38,760 nt of DNA from Treponema sp. GTDB taxonomy: Bacteria; Spirochaetota; Spirochaetia; Treponematales; Treponemataceae. The position numbers and the translations under genes were made by a program. Below, piece by piece: positions 9,288-16,874 of this stretch. Each line of letters begins with the position of its first letter. Within the stretch, counting starts at the first letter, position 1. The DNA lies in NCBI GenBank assembly GCA_017963165.1, contig JAGCTZ010000217.1, positions 1-38,760 on the forward strand, written 5' to 3'. A model generated the notes under the pieces. The model worked only from the letters and a program-made list of their open reading frames with translations, was not told the origin of the DNA and searched no databases.

Positions 9288-9307
9288 CCCTTCGACAAGC
9301 TCAGGGA
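9288..9307. repeat. Dispersed repeat copy between the SEC-C gene and rlmB
   Basis: CCCTTCGACAAGCTCAGGG, an almost exact copy of the element in aspS and guaA, differing by A for G in the middle. It lies 15 bp from the SEC-C stop codon. Confidence 0.8.
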
Positions 9308-9321
9308 TCGCGTCGCCTCAA

Positions 9322-9819
9322 TTAGCGTCCGCAGCACTGCTTGTACTTTTTACCGCTTCCACAAGGGCATGGATCATTACGACCAACCTTTGCACCAACG
9401 CGTTTTACTGTTGTAGGAATAACGTTTCCGGCAACATATTTCCAGTCTCCGTCAATCTGGCGGAACAAAGAAATTTCGTGGTGAACATCGTGCATCTGAT
9501 GAAGAGTATAGTCAGCTTCGAATTCTACGACGAATTCGTCATCTTTTTCGCCTTTTTCGGTACGAAGTATTTTAAGTCCATTCCACTGAGACTGCTTGCT
9601 CCAGTCTTCTGTTGCTTTTCTGTCAATTTCGCCAACTTCTTCGCCTTCTACACAAGAACTGATAATGTAATCAATTTCGTGTTTTACATAAGAAGAATAG
9701 CGTGCGCGCATACAAGCTTCGGCGCTGGGAGCTTTTGTTTTTCCTTTAATAATCGGTTCACAACACTCTGCATAGGTTTTGCCCGAACCGCAGGGGCATA
9801 AATTGTTATTTGTACTCAT
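9322..9819 (-). CDS. YchJ-like (UPF0225) protein with two SEC-C zinc motifs
   Basis: 165 residues with a SEC-C motif at each end: [13 protein letters not shown] near residue 8 and [13 protein letters not shown] near residue 150. The middle is the NTF2-like YchJ domain, which includes [18 protein letters not shown] motifs bind zinc and often contact SecB or ribosomes; the role of YchJ proteins is not established. The ATG has no Shine-Dalgarno, and TTGTAG-N17-TAAAAT ends 7 nt before it, matching the promoter of the acyl-CoA synthetase gene. Confidence 0.85.
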   Translation of the reverse strand: MSTNNNLCPCGSGKTYAECCEPIIKGKTKAPSAEACMRARYSSYVKHEIDYIISSCVEGEEVGEIDRKATEDWSKQSQWNGLKILRTEKGEKDDEFVVEFEADYTLHQMHDVHHEISLFRQIDGDWKYVAGNVIPTTVKRVGAKVGRNDPCPCGSGKKYKQCCGR

Positions 9820-9826
9820 GATGACT

Positions 9827-9855
9827 ATTTTAGTGAATTTGTCGGGAATCTACAA
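9827..9855 (-). promoter_or_regulatory. SEC-C gene promoter, predicted leaderless
   Basis: Minus-strand TTGTAG (9850-9855), a 17-nt spacer and TAAAAT (9827-9832), then 7 nt to ATG. The -35 box and the next three bases (TTGTAGATT) are identical to the promoter at 1540-1568. Confidence 0.6.
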
Positions 9856-9861
9856 GATAAG

Positions 9862-9977
9862 CCCTTCGACAGGCTCAGGGACCACGTTTGTTTGCTCAGG
9901 GACCACGCTTGTTTGCGCAGGGGGCATGCTTGCTTGCACCGGGGCTACAGTTGTTTGCGCAGGGACCCCGTTTGTTT
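9862..9977. repeat. Dispersed repeat leading a 5-unit, 21-bp degenerate tandem array
   Basis: CCCTTCGACAGGCTCAGGG starts at 9862. From 9873 five units of exactly 21 bp follow without a gap (9873, 9894, 9915, 9936, 9957) and end at 9977, two bases into the stop codon of the binding-protein gene. Each unit begins GC(T/G)CAGGG or a variant, continues with ACC or a variant, and ends TTGTTT or a variant. The array therefore grows out of the 3' half of the dispersed repeat. A plus-strand frame through it gives a 7-residue protein repeat, which I regard as incidental. Confidence 0.8.
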
Positions 9978-11190
9978 ATAATCCTCTGGCCCAGGCGTAG
10001 GTACTCAAATATGGATCAGGACGTACAGGATTAGCAGAAGCCCATATTTCGCTGATAGAACCGTCTTCTGTAATCTGTCCGATTCTTGCAAATTTATTCA
10101 GATGTTGATTTGAACCTTCTATTGTGACAAAGCCTTCTGGTGCAATGTAACTAAGTCCCTTTGCAGCAATACGCACCGCTTCTACATCAAAGGTCCCGGC
10201 TTTTTCGCAGGCAGCTGCCCAAAGGAATACAGAAAGATACCCTGCTTCTACAGGATCACCGACATGCTTTTTTCTGCCATATTTTTCTTTATATCGGGAA
10301 ACAAACTGTCTGTTTTTGCTTGTTTCTGTTGATTCAAAATAACTCCACGAAACATACTGGTCTTTAAGGAATTCGGCACCAATTTCGTTAATTTCGCTTT
10401 CGGCAATAGAAAAGCTCATAATAGGAAAATCCTGAGCTGTAAGACCTGAATTATGGAATTGTGTAAAGAAAGATACGTTTGAATTACCGTTGAGGGTGTT
10501 AATTATAACATCAGGCTTTAATTCTTCTATTTCCTGAAGAATATAATAGAAATTTGATTCTTCCATAGGAACATAACGTTCGCCGATACATTCGCCGCCA
10601 AGTTCATTAAGTTGTGCCTTTATGATTTTGTTTGCAATCTGAGGGAAAATGTAGTCGTTTCCAATAAGATACATTCTTTTACCAAAGTTTTCGGCACAAA
10701 AATCAATGGCCGGGACAACCTGCTGGTTAGGACAGGCACCAACATACATAATGTTCGGGCTTGCTTCCATACCTTCGTACTGAACCGGATACCACAAAAG
10801 ATTGTAATATTCTTCTACAACATTTTTAACAGCCTTGCGCGAATCCGAAGTCCAGCAGCCAAAAATAGAAGCAACCTTGTCTTCCTCTATAAGCTTAAGA
10901 GCTTTGTTTGCAAAAATTGTATAATCACTTTCGCCGTTTTCCTGGACAACTTCTATTTTATGACCAAGGACGCCGCCAGAATTATTAAGCTCTTCTACAG
11001 CCATAAGCTCTGCATCAAGAACTGCCTGTTCACTGAAAGCCATAGAGCCAGTTGTCGAATGAAGAAGTCCTATTTTCACAACCTTTTCATCTTGAGTTTC
11101 GCAACCAGTAGAAAAAATTAAAGCAGCGGCAAGACATAAAGAAAAGAGAAAACGATTTTTTGTAGAATTACCAAGTATATTTTTTTTCAT
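9976..11190 (-). CDS. UrtA/AmiC-type substrate-binding lipoprotein, partner of the cyclase gene
   Basis: 404 residues with a signal peptide and lipobox FSTGC (Cys about residue 29). The mature part is a type I periplasmic binding protein of the branched-chain amino acid/urea/amide kind: KIGLLHSTTGSMAFSE at the start, NNSGGVLGHKIE, FGCWTSDSRKAV, LWYPVQYEGMEASPN and PVEAGYLSVFLWA. These resemble UrtA and AmiC more than LivJ. No permease or ATPase gene is next to it. Instead it lies 9 nt downstream of a class III cyclase gene in the same direction, with an AGGA start signal. It may be a ligand sensor for the cyclase rather than a transport component. The ligand is unknown; urea or short amides are the family-based guess. 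Confidence 0.85.
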   Translation of the reverse strand: MKKNILGNSTKNRFLFSLCLAAALIFSTGCETQDEKVVKIGLLHSTTGSMAFSEQAVLDAELMAVEELNNSGGVLGHKIEVVQENGESDYTIFANKALKLIEEDKVASIFGCWTSDSRKAVKNVVEEYYNLLWYPVQYEGMEASPNIMYVGACPNQQVVPAIDFCAENFGKRMYLIGNDYIFPQIANKIIKAQLNELGGECIGERYVPMEESNFYYILQEIEELKPDVIINTLNGNSNVSFFTQFHNSGLTAQDFPIMSFSIAESEINEIGAEFLKDQYVSWSYFESTETSKNRQFVSRYKEKYGRKKHVGDPVEAGYLSVFLWAAACEKAGTFDVEAVRIAAKGLSYIAPEGFVTIEGSNQHLNKFARIGQITEDGSISEIWASANPVRPDPYLSTYAWARGL

Positions 11191-11199
11191 TTTTTATTC

Positions 11200-14100
11200 C
11201 TAGCTTATTACCTCAAAGGTTTTCATCATGCCTTTGCCTTTAATCTTACATTCAATTGGATCTGTAAAAGAAAAGCCCTTTCCTTCAAGCTTATTCTTTA
11301 ATGCCTCTGTAATTCTAATTGCTCCAGGATTTGCAGCTGTTTCCATTCGGCTTGCAACGTTTACTGTATCGCCCCAGACATCATAAATAAATTTATGTGT
11401 TCCAATTACACCTGCAGTTACAGGGCCACAGTTAAGACCAATTCGTATATTAAATTTGATGTCGGCTGTTTCGTTGTATTTTGCAAGATCTTCGTACATT
11501 CCCTTTGCAAAGTTTATCATAATGGCGGCATGATTTTCGTTTGCTTCCGGAACACCACAGGCTGCCATGTAAGCGTCTCCAATTGTCTTGATTTTTTCTA
11601 CACCCATTTCCTTGGCACGTTCATCAAACATACTGAACAAAGCATTTAAGGCAGATACAATTTCTTTAGCAGAATGACCACTCGAAACATTTGTAAAGCC
11701 TACAATATCAGAGAAGAGTAGTGTAACTTCATCAAAGTTTTCTCCGAATGATTTGTTACCTGTTGTTTCTTTAAGTTTGTCTGCAATTTTGTCTGGCAAA
11801 ATAGAACGCAGCAAATTGTCCGATTTAATTTTTTCGTGTTCCAAAGCGGCTGTACGAACTTTAACAAGTGCTTCGAGTCGCAGATTTTCCTTTTTGATTC
11901 GCTTTTCGCGAGAATAGAAATAGAAAGCGGCACTTCCCGCAATTAAAATAATCAGGATAATCCAGAAGCCTGCCCGTTGATACAGATATGGCCTTTGGAA
12001 GAAGAACATCATTTCGTCATGATCTGATTCAATGTTGTTCGCATTTATTGCATAAACATTAAAAGAATGCTTTCCCGGCGAAAGGTTTGTGTAAGAAACA
12101 ACACGATTCATGTCTGGTTGCGTAAAATCTTGCTCAAAACCTGTAAGCATATGCGAGAACATAATCCGTTCCGGGGCATCAAAGCTTATACCGGTAAACT
12201 TAATATCAATTCGCTTTGTTCCAGGTTTAAGGTAAATCATCTCGCCTTTATGTTTGTATTCAACAGAATCAATTGTAATTGTCTGAATATGAACAAGAGG
12301 TGTAACAGAATTCTGTTTAGTATTAAGAGGGTCGTAAATAGCAATGCCGTCTACCATTGTGAACCAAAGGCGACCTTTGCTGTCTACAATTGAACGTGCC
12401 GTAGAACTTGGACCATCGGAATCAAGCCCGTCATTTTTGCTAAAGTATTTTGCATTTACAGTACGCTGGTTTCCGGCAAGAAAGTTTTTTAATTCGGAGC
12501 TGGTAATTGTTGCAATACCGTGGTTATTCGTAATCCAGGCGTTACCGTTTGCATCAAAAAGAATCTGGAAAACAGAGTTAGTTCCAAGTCCATTTTCGGA
12601 ATTAAGATTTGTGCAGGTAAAACGCAGCCCTTTTTCCGGATTAAAATCATTTATATAACTAATACCGCTGCCTGTACAAATCCAGTAATTGCCGTTTTCG
12701 TCCTGCGAAATTTTAAAAATAACGTTTCCGGCAATTCCATAAGTAGAAGTAATATGCGAGTAAATCTTTTCATCTTTCATGAGGAAGATTCCGCCGCCGT
12801 CTGTACCAATCCAGATTACGCCGTGAGTATCCTTATAAATGCACATTACATATTCAGTTTCAAGATTTTCGGCCTGCTTAATGTTATTTATTGTTCCGTC
12901 CTTGTGAATAATGCTTAAACCTGTTGTTGTTCCAACATAATATTCACCAGGCTCAGTTTCTACAGCAACGCGAACCTTGTTTCCAACAAGCCCTTCGTCT
13001 GTAGACCAGGATTTAATTGTTTTCCCATCATAAATAATCTGACCAGGCTTTGTGTAGCAGCTTACAAGAATTTTGTTATCAGAAGTAACTTCTATATGGC
13101 GGATTCTAAGGTCTTTTGTATAGCGGGTAAGGGCATTTTCTTCAAGAACATCATCCTTATAGCAGAAAACACCGCTGTCAGTTGCAGCCCAGACTCTGCC
13201 ATCTTTATCTTCATCAACACAGTTTACAGTAAGACCAAGTCTGCTAAGTTTAAATTTACCATAGGTCATTTTTCCAATACCGTTGTGGTCTGTAGCAAAC
13301 CAGATATTATCTTCTCTGTCCTGAATTATTTTATTGATGTTTGAATTAGCAAGCTCCGGAGCGCCCTGATATTCAATAAATTCACCTTTTGATAAAACAG
13401 CAAGGCCTTTTTCCGTACCAAACCATATATTTCCGGCTCTATCCTGCAGAATTGAGCAGGTTGGAATAGAATCAAGAATTGTATTTGTGGTCAGATGTTT
13501 TGCAATACCATTTTCCATGCGGTAAAGTCCGCGATCACCAAGACCAATCCAGTAAATTCCGTCTGAATCCTGAAAAATTGCGGTTGCAAAATAACGTCCA
13601 AACTGCTCAAATTCGATAAGCGAACGGAAAACGCCGTTTACAAAGAGAAAAAGGCCTTTTTCGTTAGAAATTGTAAGCCATACGCGGCCAACAGAATCGC
13701 AGTAAATATGAGAAGCAATTACGCCGTTTGCTGTAGTTCCCGGTGCAAACTGAGGAGAAATTAATCGTCCTTCGGGAGTAAGATAAACAACACCGCCGGC
13801 AGTTCCAATCCAGATATTTCCGTTCAAATCTTCTTCGAGAGCACGAATAGAATTGTTAGGAAGACCATCTTCTATAGTATAAAGCTTATTTCCTAGTGTT
13901 TTTGAGATTAATTGAAGACCTTCGTCGTTTGAACCAAGCCAGATATCGCCGCGTGAATCCTGAAGAATTGCACGAGCCGAAACAAATTCATAGTCCTGGT
14001 CGAGCGAGCGGTTTACGGCTGTAAATTCAACTCCGTCAAAGCGAACAACACCTTCATAAGTTCCAATGTTTATATATCCGTCTTCTGTCTGATAAATATC

Positions 14101-14235
14101 GTTTGCGGTAGTTCCCGAAAGAGAGCCAAAAGAACTCCAGGACTGATAAACATAATTATCAAAAAATTTGTTCTGCGAAAGGCAGGGTAAAGTGAGGAAT
14201 ACTAGAATTGTACTTATAATCAAACACTTTCGCAT
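11200..14235 (-). CDS. Transmembrane class III adenylate cyclase with Reg_prop/Y_Y_Y ectodomain
   Basis: 1011 residues. After a signal peptide (about 1-20) come many Reg_prop propeller repeats of the form D-x-x-G-x-I/V-W-I/L-G-T (GNIWIGTAGG, GNIWFGTEKG, GVIWIGTDGG) up to about residue 640, then a Y_Y_Y-like domain. One membrane helix (about 755-775), a short coiled coil and the cyclase domain (about 810-1005) follow. Metal-binding Asp843 (FSDIVGF) and Asp887 (TIGDAYMA) are present, as are Asn959 and Arg963 (TVNVASRM). Lys883 and Asp952 are the pair expected for adenine, so cAMP is the likely product. Reg_prop/Y_Y_Y ectodomains are best known in Bacteroides hybrid two-component sensors; here the output is a cyclase. 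The binding-protein gene follows 9 nt downstream. Confidence 0.9.
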   Translation of the reverse strand: MRKCLIISTILVFLTLPCLSQNKFFDNYVYQSWSSFGSLSGTTANDIYQTEDGYINIGTYEGVVRFDGVEFTAVNRSLDQDYEFVSARAILQDSRGDIWLGSNDEGLQLISKTLGNKLYTIEDGLPNNSIRALEEDLNGNIWIGTAGGVVYLTPEGRLISPQFAPGTTANGVIASHIYCDSVGRVWLTISNEKGLFLFVNGVFRSLIEFEQFGRYFATAIFQDSDGIYWIGLGDRGLYRMENGIAKHLTTNTILDSIPTCSILQDRAGNIWFGTEKGLAVLSKGEFIEYQGAPELANSNINKIIQDREDNIWFATDHNGIGKMTYGKFKLSRLGLTVNCVDEDKDGRVWAATDSGVFCYKDDVLEENALTRYTKDLRIRHIEVTSDNKILVSCYTKPGQIIYDGKTIKSWSTDEGLVGNKVRVAVETEPGEYYVGTTTGLSIIHKDGTINNIKQAENLETEYVMCIYKDTHGVIWIGTDGGGIFLMKDEKIYSHITSTYGIAGNVIFKISQDENGNYWICTGSGISYINDFNPEKGLRFTCTNLNSENGLGTNSVFQILFDANGNAWITNNHGIATITSSELKNFLAGNQRTVNAKYFSKNDGLDSDGPSSTARSIVDSKGRLWFTMVDGIAIYDPLNTKQNSVTPLVHIQTITIDSVEYKHKGEMIYLKPGTKRIDIKFTGISFDAPERIMFSHMLTGFEQDFTQPDMNRVVSYTNLSPGKHSFNVYAINANNIESDHDEMMFFFQRPYLYQRAGFWIILIILIAGSAAFYFYSREKRIKKENLRLEALVKVRTAALEHEKIKSDNLLRSILPDKIADKLKETTGNKSFGENFDEVTLLFSDIVGFTNVSSGHSAKEIVSALNALFSMFDERAKEMGVEKIKTIGDAYMAACGVPEANENHAAIMINFAKGMYEDLAKYNETADIKFNIRIGLNCGPVTAGVIGTHKFIYDVWGDTVNVASRMETAANPGAIRITEALKNKLEGKGFSFTDPIECKIKGKGMMKTFEVIS

Positions 14236-14287
14236 AATAACATATATATTCTATCGTATTTTTAGCGAAAATCAAATTTTTTTTAAG

Positions 14288-14377
14288 GGTAGCTGTGGGT
14301 TGCCGTGGGTTGCCGTGCCGTTATCGAGGGGGTCGCCGTAGAGTTCCCGTAGCTTTGCTGCTCCCCGCAATGACGAA
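14288..14377. repeat. GC-rich dispersed-type repeat between cyclase gene and glmS
   Basis: This GC-rich stretch in AT-rich surroundings holds a 10-bp tandem repeat, GTGGGTTGCC at 14295 and 14305, with a partial third copy. It ends with CCCCGCAATGACG near 14364-14376. On the minus strand the latter reads CGTCATTGCGGGG, a motif seen in dispersed intergenic repeats of many bacteria. No gene is visible. Confidence 0.45.
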
Positions 14378-14391
14378 AAGCGGCAAACAAT

Positions 14392-16233
14392 TTACTCAAC
14401 CGTTACCGATTTTGCCAGATTTCTTGGTTTATCAGGATCAATTCCGCGAAGAACCGAACAGTAATATGCAAATAACTGCGAAGGAATAATCGAAAGCATA
14501 GAAATAAATACTTCATCTGTTGCAGGAATCTCAATAACCTCGTCTGCGCTGCTGTCAAAAGAACCGTCATTGCTTTGTGTAATAACAAGCGTTGCAGCAC
14601 CGCGGGATTTAACTTCTACAATGTTACTTATAAGCTTTTCAAAAAGACTTGGCATAGTAGCAGTTGCAACAACAAGCGTAGTTCTATCAATAAGGGCAAT
14701 AGGACCATGCTTAAGTTCGCCGGCAGCAAAAGCTTCGGAATGCATATAGCTTACTTCCTTAAGCTTAAGTGCACATTCAAGACTAGTAGCGCTGTCAAAC
14801 TGGCGTCCAATATAGAAAACCTTTTCCTTATTAAAGTTGCAGGAAGCAAATTTCTGAACAATAGCCTGATTATCAAGAATTATCTGTGATTTTTCCGGAA
14901 TAGTTTCAAGTTCATCCAAAAGTGCACAGTATTTTTCGTTATCAATAGTACCGCGGATTTTTGCCATTTTAAGAGCAAGCAGACTCAGACACATAAGCTG
15001 AGTCGTATAAGCCTTTGTAGAAGCAACAGCAATTTCCGGACCAGCCCAGGTGTAAATAACATCATCAGCTTCGCGGCTTACAGTAGAACCAACACAGTTT
15101 GTAATGGCAATAACACGAGCACCGGCTTCTTTAGCAAGACGAAGGGCTGCAAGAGTATCTGCAGTTTCGCCCGACTGGCTTATTACAATGAAAATATCGT
15201 TTTTGTACAAAATAGGATTGCGGTAACGATATTCACTGGCAACATCTACAACAACAGGAATGCGTGCAAGACGTTCAAAAGCATATTTGGCAACACAACC
15301 TGCATGATAAGCAGTACCACAGGCAGTAATTACAATACGACCGGCATTTTTCCAGTCATCGCCAAATTCTACTTCATCAAATTTTATATCAATGTTTTTA
15401 TTGTTTTCTTTCAAAAGATGAGGACGCAGAGTGTCGTTAAGAGCCTTTGGCTGCTCATAAATTTCCTTAAGCATAAAGTGAGCATAACCGCCCTTTTCTG
15501 CAGAAGAAATATCCCATTCTACATGATAAGGTTCTTTTATAACTTTTTCGCCGTCTTCGTTGAACAAATCAACATGGTCATTATAAAGAACAGCAAGCTC
15601 TTTCTGTTCCAGGAAGTAAACATCACGGGTATATTCCAGAACAGCAGGAACATCACTTGCAATAAAGTTTTCATTTTTGCCCAAACCAATAATAAGAGGG
15701 CTTTCCTTACGAGCCGCAATAAGTCTATCCGGAAAATCCTTACAAACAACGCCAAGAGCGTAGCTTCCTTCCAGCTTACGGATAGCCTTTAAAACAGCAG
15801 AAAAAATATCAGGATCCTGTTCGTAATAATAATTAACAAGATGAGCAATAACTTCTGTATCTGTCTGACTGCGGAAAACAATTCCCTGAGACTGAAGCCA
15901 CTTTTTAAGCTCCATATAGTTTTCCACAATACCATTATGAACAATTGCGATGGAACCACTTACGTTAGTATGAGGATGCGCATTTACATCACTAGGTTCA
16001 CCGTGAGTAGCCCATCTAGTGTGACCAATTCCAAGAGAACCCTTTATAGTCTCGTTGGCAATTTTTTCTTCAAGAAATTTAAGCGCACCTTTAGCCTTAC
16101 GAACAACAATATCTTCGTCACCAAGTACTGCAATACCAGCACTATCATAACCACGATATTCAAGCTTTTTAAGAGCGTTTATAAGAACAGGTGTAGCCTC
16201 TTTTTCTCCAACATAACCAACAATTCCACACAT
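14392..16233 (-). CDS. glmS: Glutamine--fructose-6-phosphate aminotransferase (isomerizing)
   Basis: Makes glucosamine-6-phosphate from fructose-6-phosphate and glutamine, the first step to UDP-GlcNAc for peptidoglycan. At 613 residues it matches the family length. The start MCGIVGYVG exposes catalytic Cys2 after Met removal. The glutaminase domain (about 1-240) includes GHTRWATHGEPS and IVHNGIVENY. Two SIS domains follow with ITACGTAYHAG, SQSGETADTLAAL, VASTKAYTTQ and GELKHGPIALI, and the C-terminus is the usual DKPRNLAKSVTVE. A good GGAG lies before ATG. No glmS ribozyme is visible in the short upstream gap to the LysM gene. Confidence 0.97.
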   Translation of the reverse strand: MCGIVGYVGEKEATPVLINALKKLEYRGYDSAGIAVLGDEDIVVRKAKGALKFLEEKIANETIKGSLGIGHTRWATHGEPSDVNAHPHTNVSGSIAIVHNGIVENYMELKKWLQSQGIVFRSQTDTEVIAHLVNYYYEQDPDIFSAVLKAIRKLEGSYALGVVCKDFPDRLIAARKESPLIIGLGKNENFIASDVPAVLEYTRDVYFLEQKELAVLYNDHVDLFNEDGEKVIKEPYHVEWDISSAEKGGYAHFMLKEIYEQPKALNDTLRPHLLKENNKNIDIKFDEVEFGDDWKNAGRIVITACGTAYHAGCVAKYAFERLARIPVVVDVASEYRYRNPILYKNDIFIVISQSGETADTLAALRLAKEAGARVIAITNCVGSTVSREADDVIYTWAGPEIAVASTKAYTTQLMCLSLLALKMAKIRGTIDNEKYCALLDELETIPEKSQIILDNQAIVQKFASCNFNKEKVFYIGRQFDSATSLECALKLKEVSYMHSEAFAAGELKHGPIALIDRTTLVVATATMPSLFEKLISNIVEVKSRGAATLVITQSNDGSFDSSADEVIEIPATDEVFISMLSIIPSQLFAYYCSVLRGIDPDKPRNLAKSVTVE

Positions 16234-16257
16234 AGGATTCTCCTTGAATAGATAATT

Positions 16258-16276
16258 AAAAAGGCCAAAAGGCCTT
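16258..16276 (-). terminator. Terminator of the LysM lipoprotein gene
   Basis: On the minus strand AAGGCC-TTTT-GGCCTT forms a 6-bp perfect stem followed by T residues. It lies 13 nt after the LysM stop codon and upstream of glmS, whose own ATG and GGAG follow. Confidence 0.6.
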
Positions 16277-16288
16277 ATGCATTACGCA

Positions 16289-16744
16289 TTATTTTCCAAG
16301 ATCTTCAGAAATCAAAAGAAGCTGTTCTCTGATATCTGCGGCACCCGGAGTGTCTTTAAGCTTGTAAACACCAGCAATGTCTTTAAAGTAAGGCTTAAGC
16401 TTAGCAGCCTGTGCTTTATCATTGATGTTTGCATTATAGTCAGGAATAACAAGAGTTGCTCCTGGAGATATGAGTTCTGGGTCACTTACGTTTTTAGAAG
16501 CAACCATGATAAGCGGGAAGTAATAACCGTTGCTTGGCCCATATTTAGCTTTGGCAATAGAAGTAAGAGTGTCTCCTTCTGCTACCGTATAGTTTTCTGC
16601 ACCGTCAAGATTAACGATACCAGAATAATTGCTGTAAACTTTTTTGAATGATTCATTTACGGCATCCTGATCCTTAGTTGTCTTACACCCAGCAAGTACA
16701 AGCCCAACAACAAGTGCCATAATTACTAAAGATAATTTCTTCAT
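16289..16744 (-). CDS. LysM-domain lipoprotein
   Basis: 151 residues. The signal peptide ends in the lipobox LVLAGC (Cys20), so the protein is lipid-anchored. A single LysM domain spans about 51-101, starting YTVAEGDTLTSIAKAKYG and ending LVIPDY, and should bind peptidoglycan or chitin-like glycans. The C-terminal ~45 residues are charged and helical with no recognised domain. A strong GGAGG precedes ATG. The gene is flanked by its own terminator and by a GC-rich repeat upstream. Confidence 0.9.
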   Translation of the reverse strand: MKKLSLVIMALVVGLVLAGCKTTKDQDAVNESFKKVYSNYSGIVNLDGAENYTVAEGDTLTSIAKAKYGPSNGYYFPLIMVASKNVSDPELISPGATLVIPDYNANINDKAQAAKLKPYFKDIAGVYKLKDTPGAADIREQLLLISEDLGK

Positions 16745-16790
16745 AAATCATCCTCCATATAAAATATTATTCTAGTATATCAAAGAGGAT

Positions 16791-16874
16791 AAGGAGGGGG
16801 AAGTCTCCCCCTGCGCCCGCACTTCGTTGCGTTCTACCCCCTCTGCGGGCTCAAACGCCGCCCGCAACGCCTGC
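16791..16874. repeat. GC-rich repeat between guaA and the LysM gene
   Basis: GC-rich block ending right at the guaA stop codon. It contains the hairpin GGGGGA/TCTCCCCC near 16796-16811 and paired GCGGGC/GCCCGC segments further on. It looks like a dispersed structured repeat and may also end guaA transcripts. It is quite unlike the dispersed CCCTTCGACARG repeat. Confidence 0.5.

Noticed and set aside
9862..9977. Possible CRISPR array
   Set aside because: Units are directly adjacent with no spacers, differ from each other, and no cas gene is present. The arrays at 35379 and 38552 were rejected for the same reason.
9779..10000. Plus-strand 73-codon frame with a 7-residue repeat
   Set aside because: The repeat is only the 21-bp array read in one frame. 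It lacks a start signal and overlaps the ends of two minus-strand genes.
16204..16292. glmS ribozyme upstream of glmS
   Set aside because: The gap to the LysM gene is about 55 nt, holds a terminator, and is too short for the known ribozyme.
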